A stretch of 64,000 nucleotides of DNA, taken from NCBI RefSeq assembly GCF_001571105.1, contig NZ_BCTD01000003.1; one strand, written 5' to 3'. The translations under genes were made by a program, and so were the position numbers. Shown here one piece after another: positions 26,146 through 36,567 of this stretch. Position 1 is the stretch's first letter. Each line of letters begins with the position of its first letter. The notes under the pieces are model-generated. The model was given only the letters and a program-made list of their open reading frames with translations, was not told where the DNA came from and searched no databases. Source of the DNA: Azotobacter vinelandii. GTDB taxonomy: Bacteria > Pseudomonadota > Gammaproteobacteria > Pseudomonadales > Pseudomonadaceae.

Positions 26146-26595
26146 TCAGCCGGTGCGCCGTCCGTCCGCGCCCGGCGAGCCGGCGGAGGAGAAGCGCCAG
26201 GCGGGCCAGATGAAGAAGGCGAACAGTATTGCCTCGATGAGCAGGACCGCCGGCGTGAATACCCGGGTCAGATAGCCATCGAAACCGATGGTGAGAAAGC
26301 CTGCGCCCGAAACGAGCATGAGCAGGCCGGCGACGATGCGCGTCCCGGGGGTTCTCGCGCCCGCCACCAGCCGGGGGAGGCCGATGAGCAGCGGTCCGCT
26401 GCCGAGGGCCAGCCCGATCGTCAGGGTTGGCGCCAGGAAGCTGGAAAACGTCCTGGCCTCGAGGTGTTCGCCCAAGCTGGATGCGAACAGCCGAAGCAGG
26501 TACGACGGCGCGACGATCAGGGCACAGCCCAGAAGAAGGGATATCAGTCGGAGCAGAATGGTCATGATCTGGCGCCAGGGATCGGCCACCGGCAT
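26146..26595 (-). CDS. Hypothetical four-helix membrane protein
   Basis: A 149-residue protein with four strongly hydrophobic segments and no recognised family. The hydrophobic runs are ILLRLISLLLGCALIVAP, ATLTIGLALGSGPLLIGL-like, RIVAGLLMLVSGAGFLTI and AVLLIEAILFAFFIWPAW. The ATG at 26595 has a CGGGAG site 8 bp upstream; an internal ATG at 26565 would give 139 residues starting MTILLRL without a visible site. It is convergent with the YceI gene. It could be an inner-membrane protein linked to nothing nearby. Function unknown. Confidence 0.6.
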   Translation of the reverse strand: MPVADPWRQIMTILLRLISLLLGCALIVAPSYLLRLFASSLGEHLEARTFSSFLAPTLTIGLALGSGPLLIGLPRLVAGARTPGTRIVAGLLMLVSGAGFLTIGFDGYLTRVFTPAVLLIEAILFAFFIWPAWRFSSAGSPGADGRRTG

Positions 26596-26919
26596 GGCTG
26601 GACTCCCGCGGGACGCCGCGCGGCACGTCCGGACAGCCGGTAGACCATGAGGACGGATTTCCTCGCACGGTATTTCACCCGCACCCACAATGTCCATTCG
26701 GCGGCAGGCTTTTTCAGTCTCGCGGGCATGTCCGGCATGGCCGGGCGCCATCGATCGGAGTCGCGGGCGAGGCGCCGTCCGCCGGTGGGCCGCTGCCGCG
26801 TTCCTTCATTGGAAGACGGCGGCGTTTGCGTTACTGTGCCGACTCGCAAGCATGACGACATTTCTCATTATTATCATCTCGTCTGAACCCATATCTCCCA
26901 TGTCCCGGGTGCTGTGCGC
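26596..26919. other. Intergenic stretch upstream of the sensor kinase
   Basis: No convincing gene. A short open frame on the plus strand (26647-26886) has no family features. The last 60 bp are AT-rich, with CATTATTATCAT near 26866-26877, which may be part of a promoter or a weak Fur-like operator for the kinase gene. Confidence 0.4.
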
Positions 26920-29793
<2,874 letters not shown>

Positions 29794-29923
29794 AAGAGCG
29801 TGCCGGGCCAAGGGCTTCTCCGGGCCGGCCGCTAGCGGGAAAACCCCGGGGAGCCGCCCCGTGCGCGCCCGTGCGGCCGGGTGTGGCAGTTGGCCGCAGG
29901 TACTGAACTTCTGGAATAACCCG

Positions 29924-29937
29924 TTGATCCATATCAA
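29924..29937. promoter_or_regulatory. FNR/Anr (CydR)-type operator
   Basis: TTGATCCATATCAA is a perfect match to the FNR-family consensus TTGAT-N4-ATCAA. It lies 93 bp before the ATG of the small membrane protein at 30030. A TAGCAT sequence at 29982-29987 could be its -10, putting the site near -63, a class I activator position. Anr in Pseudomonas and CydR in Azotobacter bind this motif. The downstream gene is therefore likely oxygen-responsive. Confidence 0.75.
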
Positions 29938-30029
29938 GTTTCACAAAGGCCTCAAGCTCGCCCCCCGCCCCCCTGCAGGGGTAGCATTAGTCACAGCAGA
30001 TCAATCAATCTCGTCGGAAGTAGCAGAAC

Positions 30030-30308
30030 ATGAAACAACAGATTACCCGTTTGTCCCCCCATCAAAATGGCAAGGTCTGCGGCATTCTGACGGCGGCCAC
30101 GTCCTTCTTCGTCTTCGTGCCTTTCCTGCTGTTCATCTCGCTGTTCGTGCCCGCCGCAGGCCGTCCGCCGTTCATCACCATCCTGCTCGTACCGCTGTTC
30201 TACCTGGTCATGGGCTATCTCGCCGTTCTGATCGGCTGCGCCCTGTACAACTTCATGGTCAAGTACATTGGCGGCCTGGAGTTCGACGCCAAGGACGAAG
30301 CGAACTGA
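30030..30308 (+). CDS. Small two-helix membrane protein under an FNR-type site
   Basis: A 92-residue protein starting MKQQITRLSPHQNGKVCGIL. Two long hydrophobic segments span about residues 16-44 and 48-75, separated by a short GRPP turn, with an acidic cytosolic tail (FDAKDEAN). No family was recognised with confidence. A perfect FNR/Anr box lies 93 bp upstream and a strong terminator 57 bp downstream, so it is a single-gene transcript probably controlled by oxygen. It follows the sensor kinase on the same strand but is separated by 236 bp. Confidence 0.75.
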   Translation: MKQQITRLSPHQNGKVCGILTAATSFFVFVPFLLFISLFVPAAGRPPFITILLVPLFYLVMGYLAVLIGCALYNFMVKYIGGLEFDAKDEAN

Positions 30309-30364
30309 CCGCTGCCGATCGGCGAGTCGCCTGCGACTGCAGGCATTCGCCGATTCGATGAACG

Positions 30365-30407
30365 ATGCCGCCGGGCGAACTTTCGGTTCTCCGGCGGCAT
30401 GTCTTTT
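30365..30407 (+). terminator. Rho-independent terminator
   Basis: ATGCCGCCGG (30365-30374) and CCGGCGGCAT (30391-30400) form a perfect 10-bp stem followed by GTCTTTTCC. It ends the transcript of the small membrane protein gene. Confidence 0.8.
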
Positions 30408-30495
30408 CCGGGGAGCGGTTTTCCGGCCCCGTCAGTCGCCGAATGGCGCGGCAGCGCACTGTCCCGGCAAGAAATGTCCTGGCGGCGAGTCCGCT

Positions 30496-30951
30496 TCAGG
30501 ACAGCTCGATCAGTTCGGCCCGCACTTCGGTGCCATCGATGTGCAGCCGCCCGACCGCTATCGGTAACCGGAAGCGCCGCGGCCCGGCGCTGCCGGGGTT
30601 GACCAGCAGCACGCCATCCCGTTCGTCGATGCGCGGCTTGTGCGAGTGCCCGCAGATCGCCACCCTGACGCCGCGCGCGGCCAGGTCGGCCGGCAGATGT
30701 TCCGGCTGGTGGACGACATGGAGGCGCAGGCCGCCCAGTTCCAGCTCGACCTCATGAGGCAGGACGTCGGCCCACTCGCCATGGTCGTTGTTGCCGCGCA
30801 CCGCCGCGACCGGCGCCAGCCGGCGCAGGGCGTCGAGGATTTCCGGCTTGCCGATGTCGCCGGCGTGGACGATCCATTCGCAACCTTCGAGTGCGGCCAG
30901 TGCTTCCGGGCGCAGCAGGCCGTGGGTGTCGGAGATCAGGCCGATTTTCAT
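30496..30951 (-). CDS. YfcE/MJ0936-type metallophosphoesterase
   Basis: A 151-residue calcineurin-like phosphodiesterase. All family motifs are present: MKIGLISDTHG (metal Asp and His), VHAGDIG, AVRGNNDH, and CGHSHKPRI near residue 105, followed by NPGSAGPRR. Members hydrolyse small phosphodiesters; the natural substrate is unknown. The ATG at 30951 has a TGGAGG site. It lies downstream of ilvD on the same strand, separated by a terminator and a repeat. Confidence 0.92.
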   Translation of the reverse strand: MKIGLISDTHGLLRPEALAALEGCEWIVHAGDIGKPEILDALRRLAPVAAVRGNNDHGEWADVLPHEVELELGGLRLHVVHQPEHLPADLAARGVRVAICGHSHKPRIDERDGVLLVNPGSAGPRRFRLPIAVGRLHIDGTEVRAELIELS

Positions 30952-31006
30952 CGCAGCGCCTCCAGCCTTCTTCCTGTTGCTGTTGCCGGGCTCTGCGAAA
31001 AAACGG

Positions 31007-31039
31007 ACCCCGCAGAGGGCTTCCAGCAGCGTGCGGGGT
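31007..31039 (-). terminator. Probable terminator downstream of ilvD
   Basis: ACCCCGCA (31007-31014) pairs with TGCGGGGT (31032-31039). Read on the minus strand the stem is followed by CCGTTTTTTCG, and read on the plus strand by TTTTTCGG, so it may work both ways. A competing stem, CTCTGCG (30991-30997) with CGCAGAG (31011-31017), shares one arm. Confidence 0.6.
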
Positions 31040-31050
31040 TTTTCGGATTC

Positions 31051-31130
31051 GTGGGATGGGAAACGGCCGCAGGCCTTTCCCATCGATAGCGCCGGCGCTG
31101 GAAAACGCCGGCGCGGCTTTCCACGGGCCG
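31051..31130. repeat. Palindromic repeat related to the 4.0-kb and 58.6-kb clusters
   Basis: GTGGGATGGGAAACGGCCGC begins a hairpin in which TGGGAAA (31057-31063) pairs with TTTCCCA (31076-31082). A second hairpin around CTGGAAAACGCCGGCGCGG follows to about 31126. The layout matches the repeats at 4007 and 58615, but the outer CGTAGGGTGG arm is degraded. It lies between ilvD and the phosphoesterase gene. Confidence 0.55.
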
Positions 31131-31218
31131 GCCTCCATTCCGCGAACCTCTTGCTGGCCCACGCGCCTCCGGCGCTCAGGGCGTTCGTCGGGAAAACGCA
31201 TGCGTTTCCCGATCCGGC

Positions 31219-33057
31219 TCACTCATCCAGCAGCGCCTTGTTGCGCACCGCGCCCTTGTCGGCGCTGGTGGCGAGCAGGGCGTAGGCCTTGAGCGCGGTG
31301 CTGACCTTGCGCGCGCGCGGTGCGGCCGGCTTCCAGCCCTTGTGGTCCTGGTGCAGGCGGCGGGCCTTCAGTTCCTCGTCGGACACCAGCAGGTTGATGC
31401 TGCGGTTGGGGATGTCGATGAGGATCTTGTCGCCGTCTTCCACCAGGCCGATGGCGCCGCCCGCGGCCGCTTCCGGCGAGGCGTGGCCGATCGACAGGCC
31501 CGAGGTGCCTCCGGAGAAGCGGCCGTCGGTGAGCAGGGCGCACTGCTTGCCGAGTCCCTTGGACTTCAGATACGAGGTCGGGTAGAGCATTTCCTGCATG
31601 CCGGGGCCGCCTTTCGGACCCTCGTAGCGGATCACCACCACGTCTCCGGGTTTGACCTCGTCGCCGAGGATGCCCTTCACCGCGGCGTCCTGGCTTTCGA
31701 AGATCTTCGCGGTGCCCTCGAACACCAGGATGGATTCATCCACGCCGGCGGTCTTCACCACGCAGCCGTCCAGGGCGATGTTGCCGTACAGCACGGCCAG
31801 GCCGCCTTCCGTGGAGAAAGCGTGTTCCAGGTCGCGGATGCAGCCTTCGGCGCGGTCCAGGTCCAGGCTGTCCCAGCGTTCGCTCTGGCTGAAGGCTTCC
31901 TGGGAAGGAATGCCGGCCGGGCCGGCCTTGAAAAAGGTATGCACGGCTTGATCCCGGTTGACCCGCACATCCCATTTTTCGATGGCTTCGCCCAGGGTCT
32001 TGCTGTGAACGGTGGCGACTTCGGTGTTCAGCAGGCCGGCACGGGCCAGTTCGCCGAGAATGGCGACGATGCCGCCGGCGCGATGCACATCCTCGATGTG
32101 GTACTTGGGCGTGTTCGGCGCCACTTTGCAGAGTTGCGGCACCTGGCGCGACAGGGCGTCGATGGCGTGCAGATCGAAGTCCACTTCGGCTTCCTGGGCC
32201 GCCGCCAACAGGTGCAGGATGGTGTTGGTCGAGCCGCCCATGGCGATGTCCAGGGTCATGGCGTTCTCGAAGGCCGCGCGGCTGGCGATGGCGCGCGGCA
32301 GTACGGATTCGTCGCCTTCCTGGTAGTAGCGGCGGCACAGGTCGACGATGGTGCGCCCGGCTTGCAGGAAGAGTTCCCGGCGGTCGGCATGGGTGGCGAC
32401 GATGGTGCCGTTACCCGGCAGCGACAGGCCCAGGGCTTCGGTCAGGCAGTTCATCGAGTTGGCGGTGAACATGCCGGAACAGGAGCCGCAGGTGGGACAG
32501 GCGCTGCGTTCGTATGCCTCGACCTTTTCGTCGGAGGCGCTGCTGTCGGCGGCGATGACCATCGCATCCACCAGATCCAGGCCGTGCTGGGACAGCTTGG
32601 TCTTGCCGGCCTCCATCGGCCCGCCGGAGACGAACACCACCGGGATGTTCAGGCGCAGCGCGGCCATCAGCATGCCGGGGGTGATCTTGTCGCAGTTGGA
32701 GATGCACACCAGGGCGTCGGCGCAATGGGCGTTGACCATGTATTCCACCGAGTCGGCGATGATCTCGCGCGACGGCAGCGAATAGAGCATGCCGTCGTGG
32801 CCCATGGCGATGCCGTCGTCCACGGCGATGGTGTCGAATTCCTTGGCCACGCCGCCGGCCTTCTCGATCTCGCGGGCGACCAGTTGGCCCAGGTCCTTCA
32901 GGTGCACATGGCCGGGCACGAATTGGGTGAAGGAGTTGGCGACGGCGATGATCGGCTTCTTGAAGTCCTCGTCCTTCATCCCGGTGGCGCGCCACAGCGC
33001 ACGGGCGCCGGCCATGTTGCGGCCGAAGGTGGAGGTTTTCGAGCGGTAGTCAGGCAT
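31219..33057 (-). CDS. ilvD: Dihydroxy-acid dehydratase
   Basis: A 612-residue [Fe-S] dehydratase of the branched-chain amino-acid and pantothenate pathway, usual length. The cluster cysteines lie in VCISNCDKITPGM and CPTCGSCSGMFTANSMN, with a further FDTIAVDDGIAMGHDGM block. The C-terminal DGRFSGGTSGLSIGHASPEAA motif is intact. The ATG at 33057 starts MPDYRSKTSTFGRNMAG as in relatives. It is a stand-alone gene here, with a terminator-like hairpin about 180 bp downstream. Confidence 0.97.
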   Translation of the reverse strand: MPDYRSKTSTFGRNMAGARALWRATGMKDEDFKKPIIAVANSFTQFVPGHVHLKDLGQLVAREIEKAGGVAKEFDTIAVDDGIAMGHDGMLYSLPSREIIADSVEYMVNAHCADALVCISNCDKITPGMLMAALRLNIPVVFVSGGPMEAGKTKLSQHGLDLVDAMVIAADSSASDEKVEAYERSACPTCGSCSGMFTANSMNCLTEALGLSLPGNGTIVATHADRRELFLQAGRTIVDLCRRYYQEGDESVLPRAIASRAAFENAMTLDIAMGGSTNTILHLLAAAQEAEVDFDLHAIDALSRQVPQLCKVAPNTPKYHIEDVHRAGGIVAILGELARAGLLNTEVATVHSKTLGEAIEKWDVRVNRDQAVHTFFKAGPAGIPSQEAFSQSERWDSLDLDRAEGCIRDLEHAFSTEGGLAVLYGNIALDGCVVKTAGVDESILVFEGTAKIFESQDAAVKGILGDEVKPGDVVVIRYEGPKGGPGMQEMLYPTSYLKSKGLGKQCALLTDGRFSGGTSGLSIGHASPEAAAGGAIGLVEDGDKILIDIPNRSINLLVSDEELKARRLHQDHKGWKPAAPRARKVSTALKAYALLATSADKGAVRNKALLDE

Positions 33058-33264
33058 GACGGTTCTCGGAATTTCAGGCGGATACGGGGCTGTGGAGGAT
33101 AACGCGATTGGCGGGAGGGCGCATCGGGCGGGCGATGTGGGGGGAGACGCGGGGTAGAAGCCGAATATTTCGGCTGCTCGTGAGTGAAGGCGGCCCATGC
33201 TCGCCATGGGGCGACTCTGCAGCTCGTCCCGGTCGATTCGGCAGCCATGGCTCGCGGCCTCGGC

Positions 33265-34488
33265 TCAAGCATCGAGCTTGTCGGCTCCCATGGCGGCCAA
33301 CGCCAGTTGCAGCTCGGGATCTTGCAGGTGCCGACGATAGTGGGCGGCCAGGTCGGCTGCCCAACCGGCCACTTCATCGATGACTGCGATTGCCTGCTCT
33401 TGAGCCAGCCCATAGTGCTCCGTCTGGCTCAGCAGGTTGCGACGCGAAAGTTCATGGCCATGCTTGCCGATTGCCATGGCCAGACGAGTCGGTGCCGCCC
33501 CCTCCGTGGTCGGAACCACGTCGTACAGCGGAGACAGGCGCCAACGGCCGTCCTTGAACAGCACGGCGACGTTCTTCGGGTGATCGTCGTCGTTGCCGAC
33601 CAGGATGTTGAAGCAGATCCGCTTGAACAGCTCCTGGCGATCCTCTACGGGAACGCCGCGGCGCGCCATTTCATCCACCAGGTAACCGTAGTGCCACTCC
33701 TTGTCTCTGTTCGTGGTCGACATCCAATCGCTATCGAGCAGGGTCAGGCCGCTGAGCATCGGAATCCGGTAGAAACGGCCATCGCCACCCGGCTCCCGGT
33801 CGAATCGATCGACCAGGAGCGTGCTCACCCTGCCCCGGTGAAGCTCGACGCCAGGGGTAGCCAGGCCCTTGGCGGCCGCGAAAGACATGCAGGCATACTC
33901 GAGGGACGGGATATCGCAGGTATCGTGACGATCCCGCGGCTTGGCCAGGATCAGTCGTTCCCCATGGAGTAGCGTGCACTTGGGGCGAGCCCCGCCGAGG
34001 GATGAGCGTTGCTGCAGAGCTGCCTTCGTCGCCTTGTCCGCGCTCCTGGGAAATCCGTTCTGGATGCCGTCGGCGAACGCTATGAACTCATCGAGCTGGG
34101 CGATATTGCCCAGCCCGGCCTGGCCGATACCGGCCGGAGGTGTTCTGCTCGTCCCGGCCATGAGGTTACCGGTGCGGTCGTGGTTGGGCGACTTCAGCAG
34201 AAAACCGATGGCGTCCAGGGGGGTGTCGCTTTCACGGTTGGCCAGGCGCTCGCCCCATCCATCCGGAGCGGCATCCCTGATGAAGCCCGGCACGCCACGG
34301 TTCTTGGTGATATGAGAGAACGGCTCCGGTCGCAGTGAGTAACGCACGGGGTCCGGTACCCAGCCGCCCGTCTTCACATATGCGGGGCTGTAGACGAATT
34401 CGCCCACGCCGCTCCGTACCTGCAAACGCCCGATCGTCGTCACCTCGAGCGAGTCGGGCAATTGCATGTAGATGTAGGCGGTGGCCAT
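33265..34488 (-). CDS. hipA: HipA-family serine/threonine kinase toxin
   Basis: A 407-residue HipA-type kinase. The Ser163 position in RSSLGGARPK corresponds to the autophosphorylated loop serine of E. coli HipA. The catalytic aspartate is Asp301 in VGNDDDHPKN and the metal-binding Asp323 in PLYDVVPT. VDRFDRE is also present. E. coli HipA phosphorylates glutamyl-tRNA synthetase and stops growth; the target here is inferred. All key residues are present, so it should be active. Its start overlaps the hipB stop by one base (TGATG). The module sits between ilvD and an IS66 relic, suggesting horizontal acquisition. Confidence 0.92.
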   Translation of the reverse strand: MATAYIYMQLPDSLEVTTIGRLQVRSGVGEFVYSPAYVKTGGWVPDPVRYSLRPEPFSHITKNRGVPGFIRDAAPDGWGERLANRESDTPLDAIGFLLKSPNHDRTGNLMAGTSRTPPAGIGQAGLGNIAQLDEFIAFADGIQNGFPRSADKATKAALQQRSSLGGARPKCTLLHGERLILAKPRDRHDTCDIPSLEYACMSFAAAKGLATPGVELHRGRVSTLLVDRFDREPGGDGRFYRIPMLSGLTLLDSDWMSTTNRDKEWHYGYLVDEMARRGVPVEDRQELFKRICFNILVGNDDDHPKNVAVLFKDGRWRLSPLYDVVPTTEGAAPTRLAMAIGKHGHELSRRNLLSQTEHYGLAQEQAIAVIDEVAGWAADLAAHYRRHLQDPELQLALAAMGADKLDA

Positions 34489-34790
34489 CAGAAATCGTCC
34501 TCCGGGAGTTTCCTGAGGCGAACCCGGTGCTCCGTGGCGTATGGGGGCGGAGTGGGCACCCGCGGTTCCTGGAAAACCTCATCCAGCAGGCCGAGATGCC
34601 AAAGAACCGTCATGTAACCACGCATCTCGACAGTGGGAGTACCCGCCTCGATCTTTCCGAGAGTGGTCGTGGAAAGCCCGGTCAACGCGGCGAGATCCTT
34701 TTGGCGAATCTTGCGCTCCAGACGCCTCGCTTTGACCAGGAGTCCGATGGATTCGAGCCTGTCGGCACAGGCTAAAGGGAATGTGGCCAT
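34488..34790 (-). CDS. hipB: HipB-like antitoxin with HTH_3 (Xre) domain
   Basis: A 100-residue helix-turn-helix repressor. The domain runs from about residue 17 to 72: LVKARRLERKIRQKDLAALTG, STTTLGKIEAG and MRGYMTVLWHLGLL. It should bind HipA and repress its own promoter. The tail after residue 75 is Pro-rich and could contact HipA. It ends one base inside the hipA start codon. The promoter region upstream is unusually AT-rich for this chromosome. No strong ribosome-binding site was seen before the ATG at 34790. Confidence 0.88.
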   Translation of the reverse strand: MATFPLACADRLESIGLLVKARRLERKIRQKDLAALTGLSTTTLGKIEAGTPTVEMRGYMTVLWHLGLLDEVFQEPRVPTPPPYATEHRVRLRKLPEDDF

Positions 34791-34930
34791 CTTAAGAGGC
34801 TCTTTAGGCGATCTTAAATAGGATAAGGATTTCTATAGCATGTTCTATATGGGTTGAGCATTTAAGTTAAGACTTGTTTTAGAGTGTATTTATATACATA
34901 AGAACCAGTATGAAAACCCTTATTCTGGCC
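34791..34930 (-). promoter_or_regulatory. AT-rich hipBA promoter/operator region
   Basis: This stretch is far richer in A and T than its surroundings. It holds an inverted repeat CTTAAAT (34813-34819)/ATTTAAG (34860-34866) and a direct repeat TCTATA at 34832-34837 and 34844-34849. It lies directly upstream of hipB, so the repeats are candidates for HipB operators. No single -35/-10 pair stands out. Confidence 0.4.
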
Positions 34931-34964
34931 TTAAGCCTCTCGTGAAAGCCCCGGCCGGCCGAAG

Positions 34965-35318
34965 GTGCTCCAGTACATCGGCCAGTCGTGCGAGATCGAG
35001 CACGAGGCGAGCGACCTGCCGCCCCATGAGTGACAGCGAATACGCCAGGACGCCGGCCCCATCGCCGATGTTCTGCACAGTTGGATGCTCGCCCTGCACC
35101 GGTCGATGCATGAAGGCACGGCCTCGCCAAGGCGCTGGACTACAGCCTCAAGCTCTGGGCGGCACTGCTGCGTTGCCGGGATGACAGCAACATGCTCGTC
35201 GACAATGACTGGATCGCAAACCGGATCCGCCCGTGGGCTCGGGGGCGCCGTTTGCCGGTTCGCTGCGCAGTGGCCGGCTCGGCGCGTTGATGTTGATTCA
35301 GTCGGCCGGTTGAGAAGC
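34965..35318 (+). pseudogene. IS66 transposase (TnpC) C-terminal relic
   Basis: Plus-strand remnants of an IS66-family transposase in three frames. From 34965 the frame reads VLQYIGQSCEIEHEASDL, stops at TGA 35031-35033, and continues ADVLHSWMLALHRSMHEG. After a frameshift near 35125 it reads AKALDYSLKLW and VDNDWIANRIRPW, then after another near 35240 PFAGSLRSGRLGALMLIQSAG. The usual catalytic Glu in DNxxxExxIRP is Ala here. No ends or partner genes (tnpA, tnpB) remain. It lies between hipB and rlmI. Confidence 0.8.
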
Positions 35319-35325
35319 TGTCTCC

Positions 35326-36519
35326 TCAGCTCGGCAGTATCCGGCAGGTCAGGCTCTTGATGTAGCGGGTCTCGGCGATGGCCGGGTGGACCGGGTGGTC
35401 GGGGCCCTGGCCGCCGCGCTCGAGCAACTGGATGTGGCGGTCGAGGTGGCGGGCGCTGGAGAGGAGGATGTTCTGCAGGTCGTCCTCCGGCAGGTGCATG
35501 GAGCAGGAAGCACTGACCAGAATGCCGTCCTTGTTCAGCAGGCGCATGGCCGCCTCGTTGAGGCGGCGGTAGGCGGCCTCGCCGTTCTTCAGGTCCTTCT
35601 TGCGCTTGATGAACGCCGGCGGGTCGGCGATGACCACGTCGAAGCGCTCCTCGGCGGCCTTCAGTTCCTTCATCGCCTCGAACACGTCGCCCTCGACGCA
35701 GGCCATCTTCTCGGCCACGCCGTTGAGCGCCGCGTTGCGTTCGACGCCGTCCAGCGCCAGCGCCGAGCCGTCCACGCACATCACCTCGCTGGCGCCGAAC
35801 GCCGCGGCCTGCACGCCCCAGCCGCCGACGTAGCTGAACAGGTCGAGCACCCGCTTGCCCTTGACGTAGGGCGCCAGGCGCGCGCGGTTCAGGCGGTGGT
35901 CGTAGAACCAGCCGGTCTTCTGGCCGCCCTGCACCGGCGCCTCGAACTTCACGCCGTTCTCTTCCAGCGCCACCCACTCCGGCACCACGCCGAAGGCGGT
36001 CTCGACGTAGCGTTCCAGCCCTTCGGCGTCGCGGGCGCTGGAGTCGTTCTTGAGCAGAATGCCGCGCGGCTTGAGCACCTGCACCAGCGCCTCGATCACG
36101 GCGTCCTTGTGGCGCTCCATGGCGGCGGAGGCGAGCTGCACCACCAGATGGTCGCCGAAGCGGTCCACCACCAGGCCGGGCAGCAGGTCGGAGTCGCCGT
36201 AGGCCAGGCGGTAGCAGGGCGCGTCGAACAACCGTTCGCGCAGCGACAGGGCGACGTTCAGGCGATGCACCAGCAGCGACTTGTCCAGCGCATGCTTGAG
36301 ATCGCGAGAGATCAGCCGCGCGCAGATCAGGTTGTTCGGCGACAGCGCGACGATGCCGAGGGCCTTGCCGCCGGCCGCCTCGAGGATCGCCTGGTCGCCG
36401 GCCTGGAAGGCGGTCAGCGGGGTGGCGAGCACGTCCACCTCGTTGCTGTAGACCCACAGGTGGCCGGCGCGCAGACGGCGCTCGGCGTTGGCTTTCAGTC
36501 GCAGGCTGGGCAGGGACAT
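35326..36519 (-). CDS. rlmI: 23S rRNA (cytosine1962-C5)-methyltransferase RlmI
   Basis: A 397-residue enzyme with an N-terminal PUA domain (MSLPSLRLKANAERRLRAGHLWVYSNEV) and a C-terminal SAM methyltransferase domain. The RVLDLFSYVGGWGVQAA motif binds SAM, and DVVIADPPAFIKRKKDLKNG and VSASCSMHL are typical. It differs from the two-Cys m5C enzymes in having one catalytic cysteine region. The ATG at 36519 is used; the frame is open five codons further. It lies 7 bp past the IS66 relic. Confidence 0.94.
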   Translation of the reverse strand: MSLPSLRLKANAERRLRAGHLWVYSNEVDVLATPLTAFQAGDQAILEAAGGKALGIVALSPNNLICARLISRDLKHALDKSLLVHRLNVALSLRERLFDAPCYRLAYGDSDLLPGLVVDRFGDHLVVQLASAAMERHKDAVIEALVQVLKPRGILLKNDSSARDAEGLERYVETAFGVVPEWVALEENGVKFEAPVQGGQKTGWFYDHRLNRARLAPYVKGKRVLDLFSYVGGWGVQAAAFGASEVMCVDGSALALDGVERNAALNGVAEKMACVEGDVFEAMKELKAAEERFDVVIADPPAFIKRKKDLKNGEAAYRRLNEAAMRLLNKDGILVSASCSMHLPEDDLQNILLSSARHLDRHIQLLERGGQGPDHPVHPAIAETRYIKSLTCRILPS

Positions 36520-36567
36520 GGGGCTCTCTCGCAAAAAGCGCGGAGTATAGCGGAGGGCGGTCCCGCT

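Noticed and set aside
26647..26886. 79-codon plus-strand open frame before the kinase
   Set aside because: No ribosome-binding site, family or composition support.
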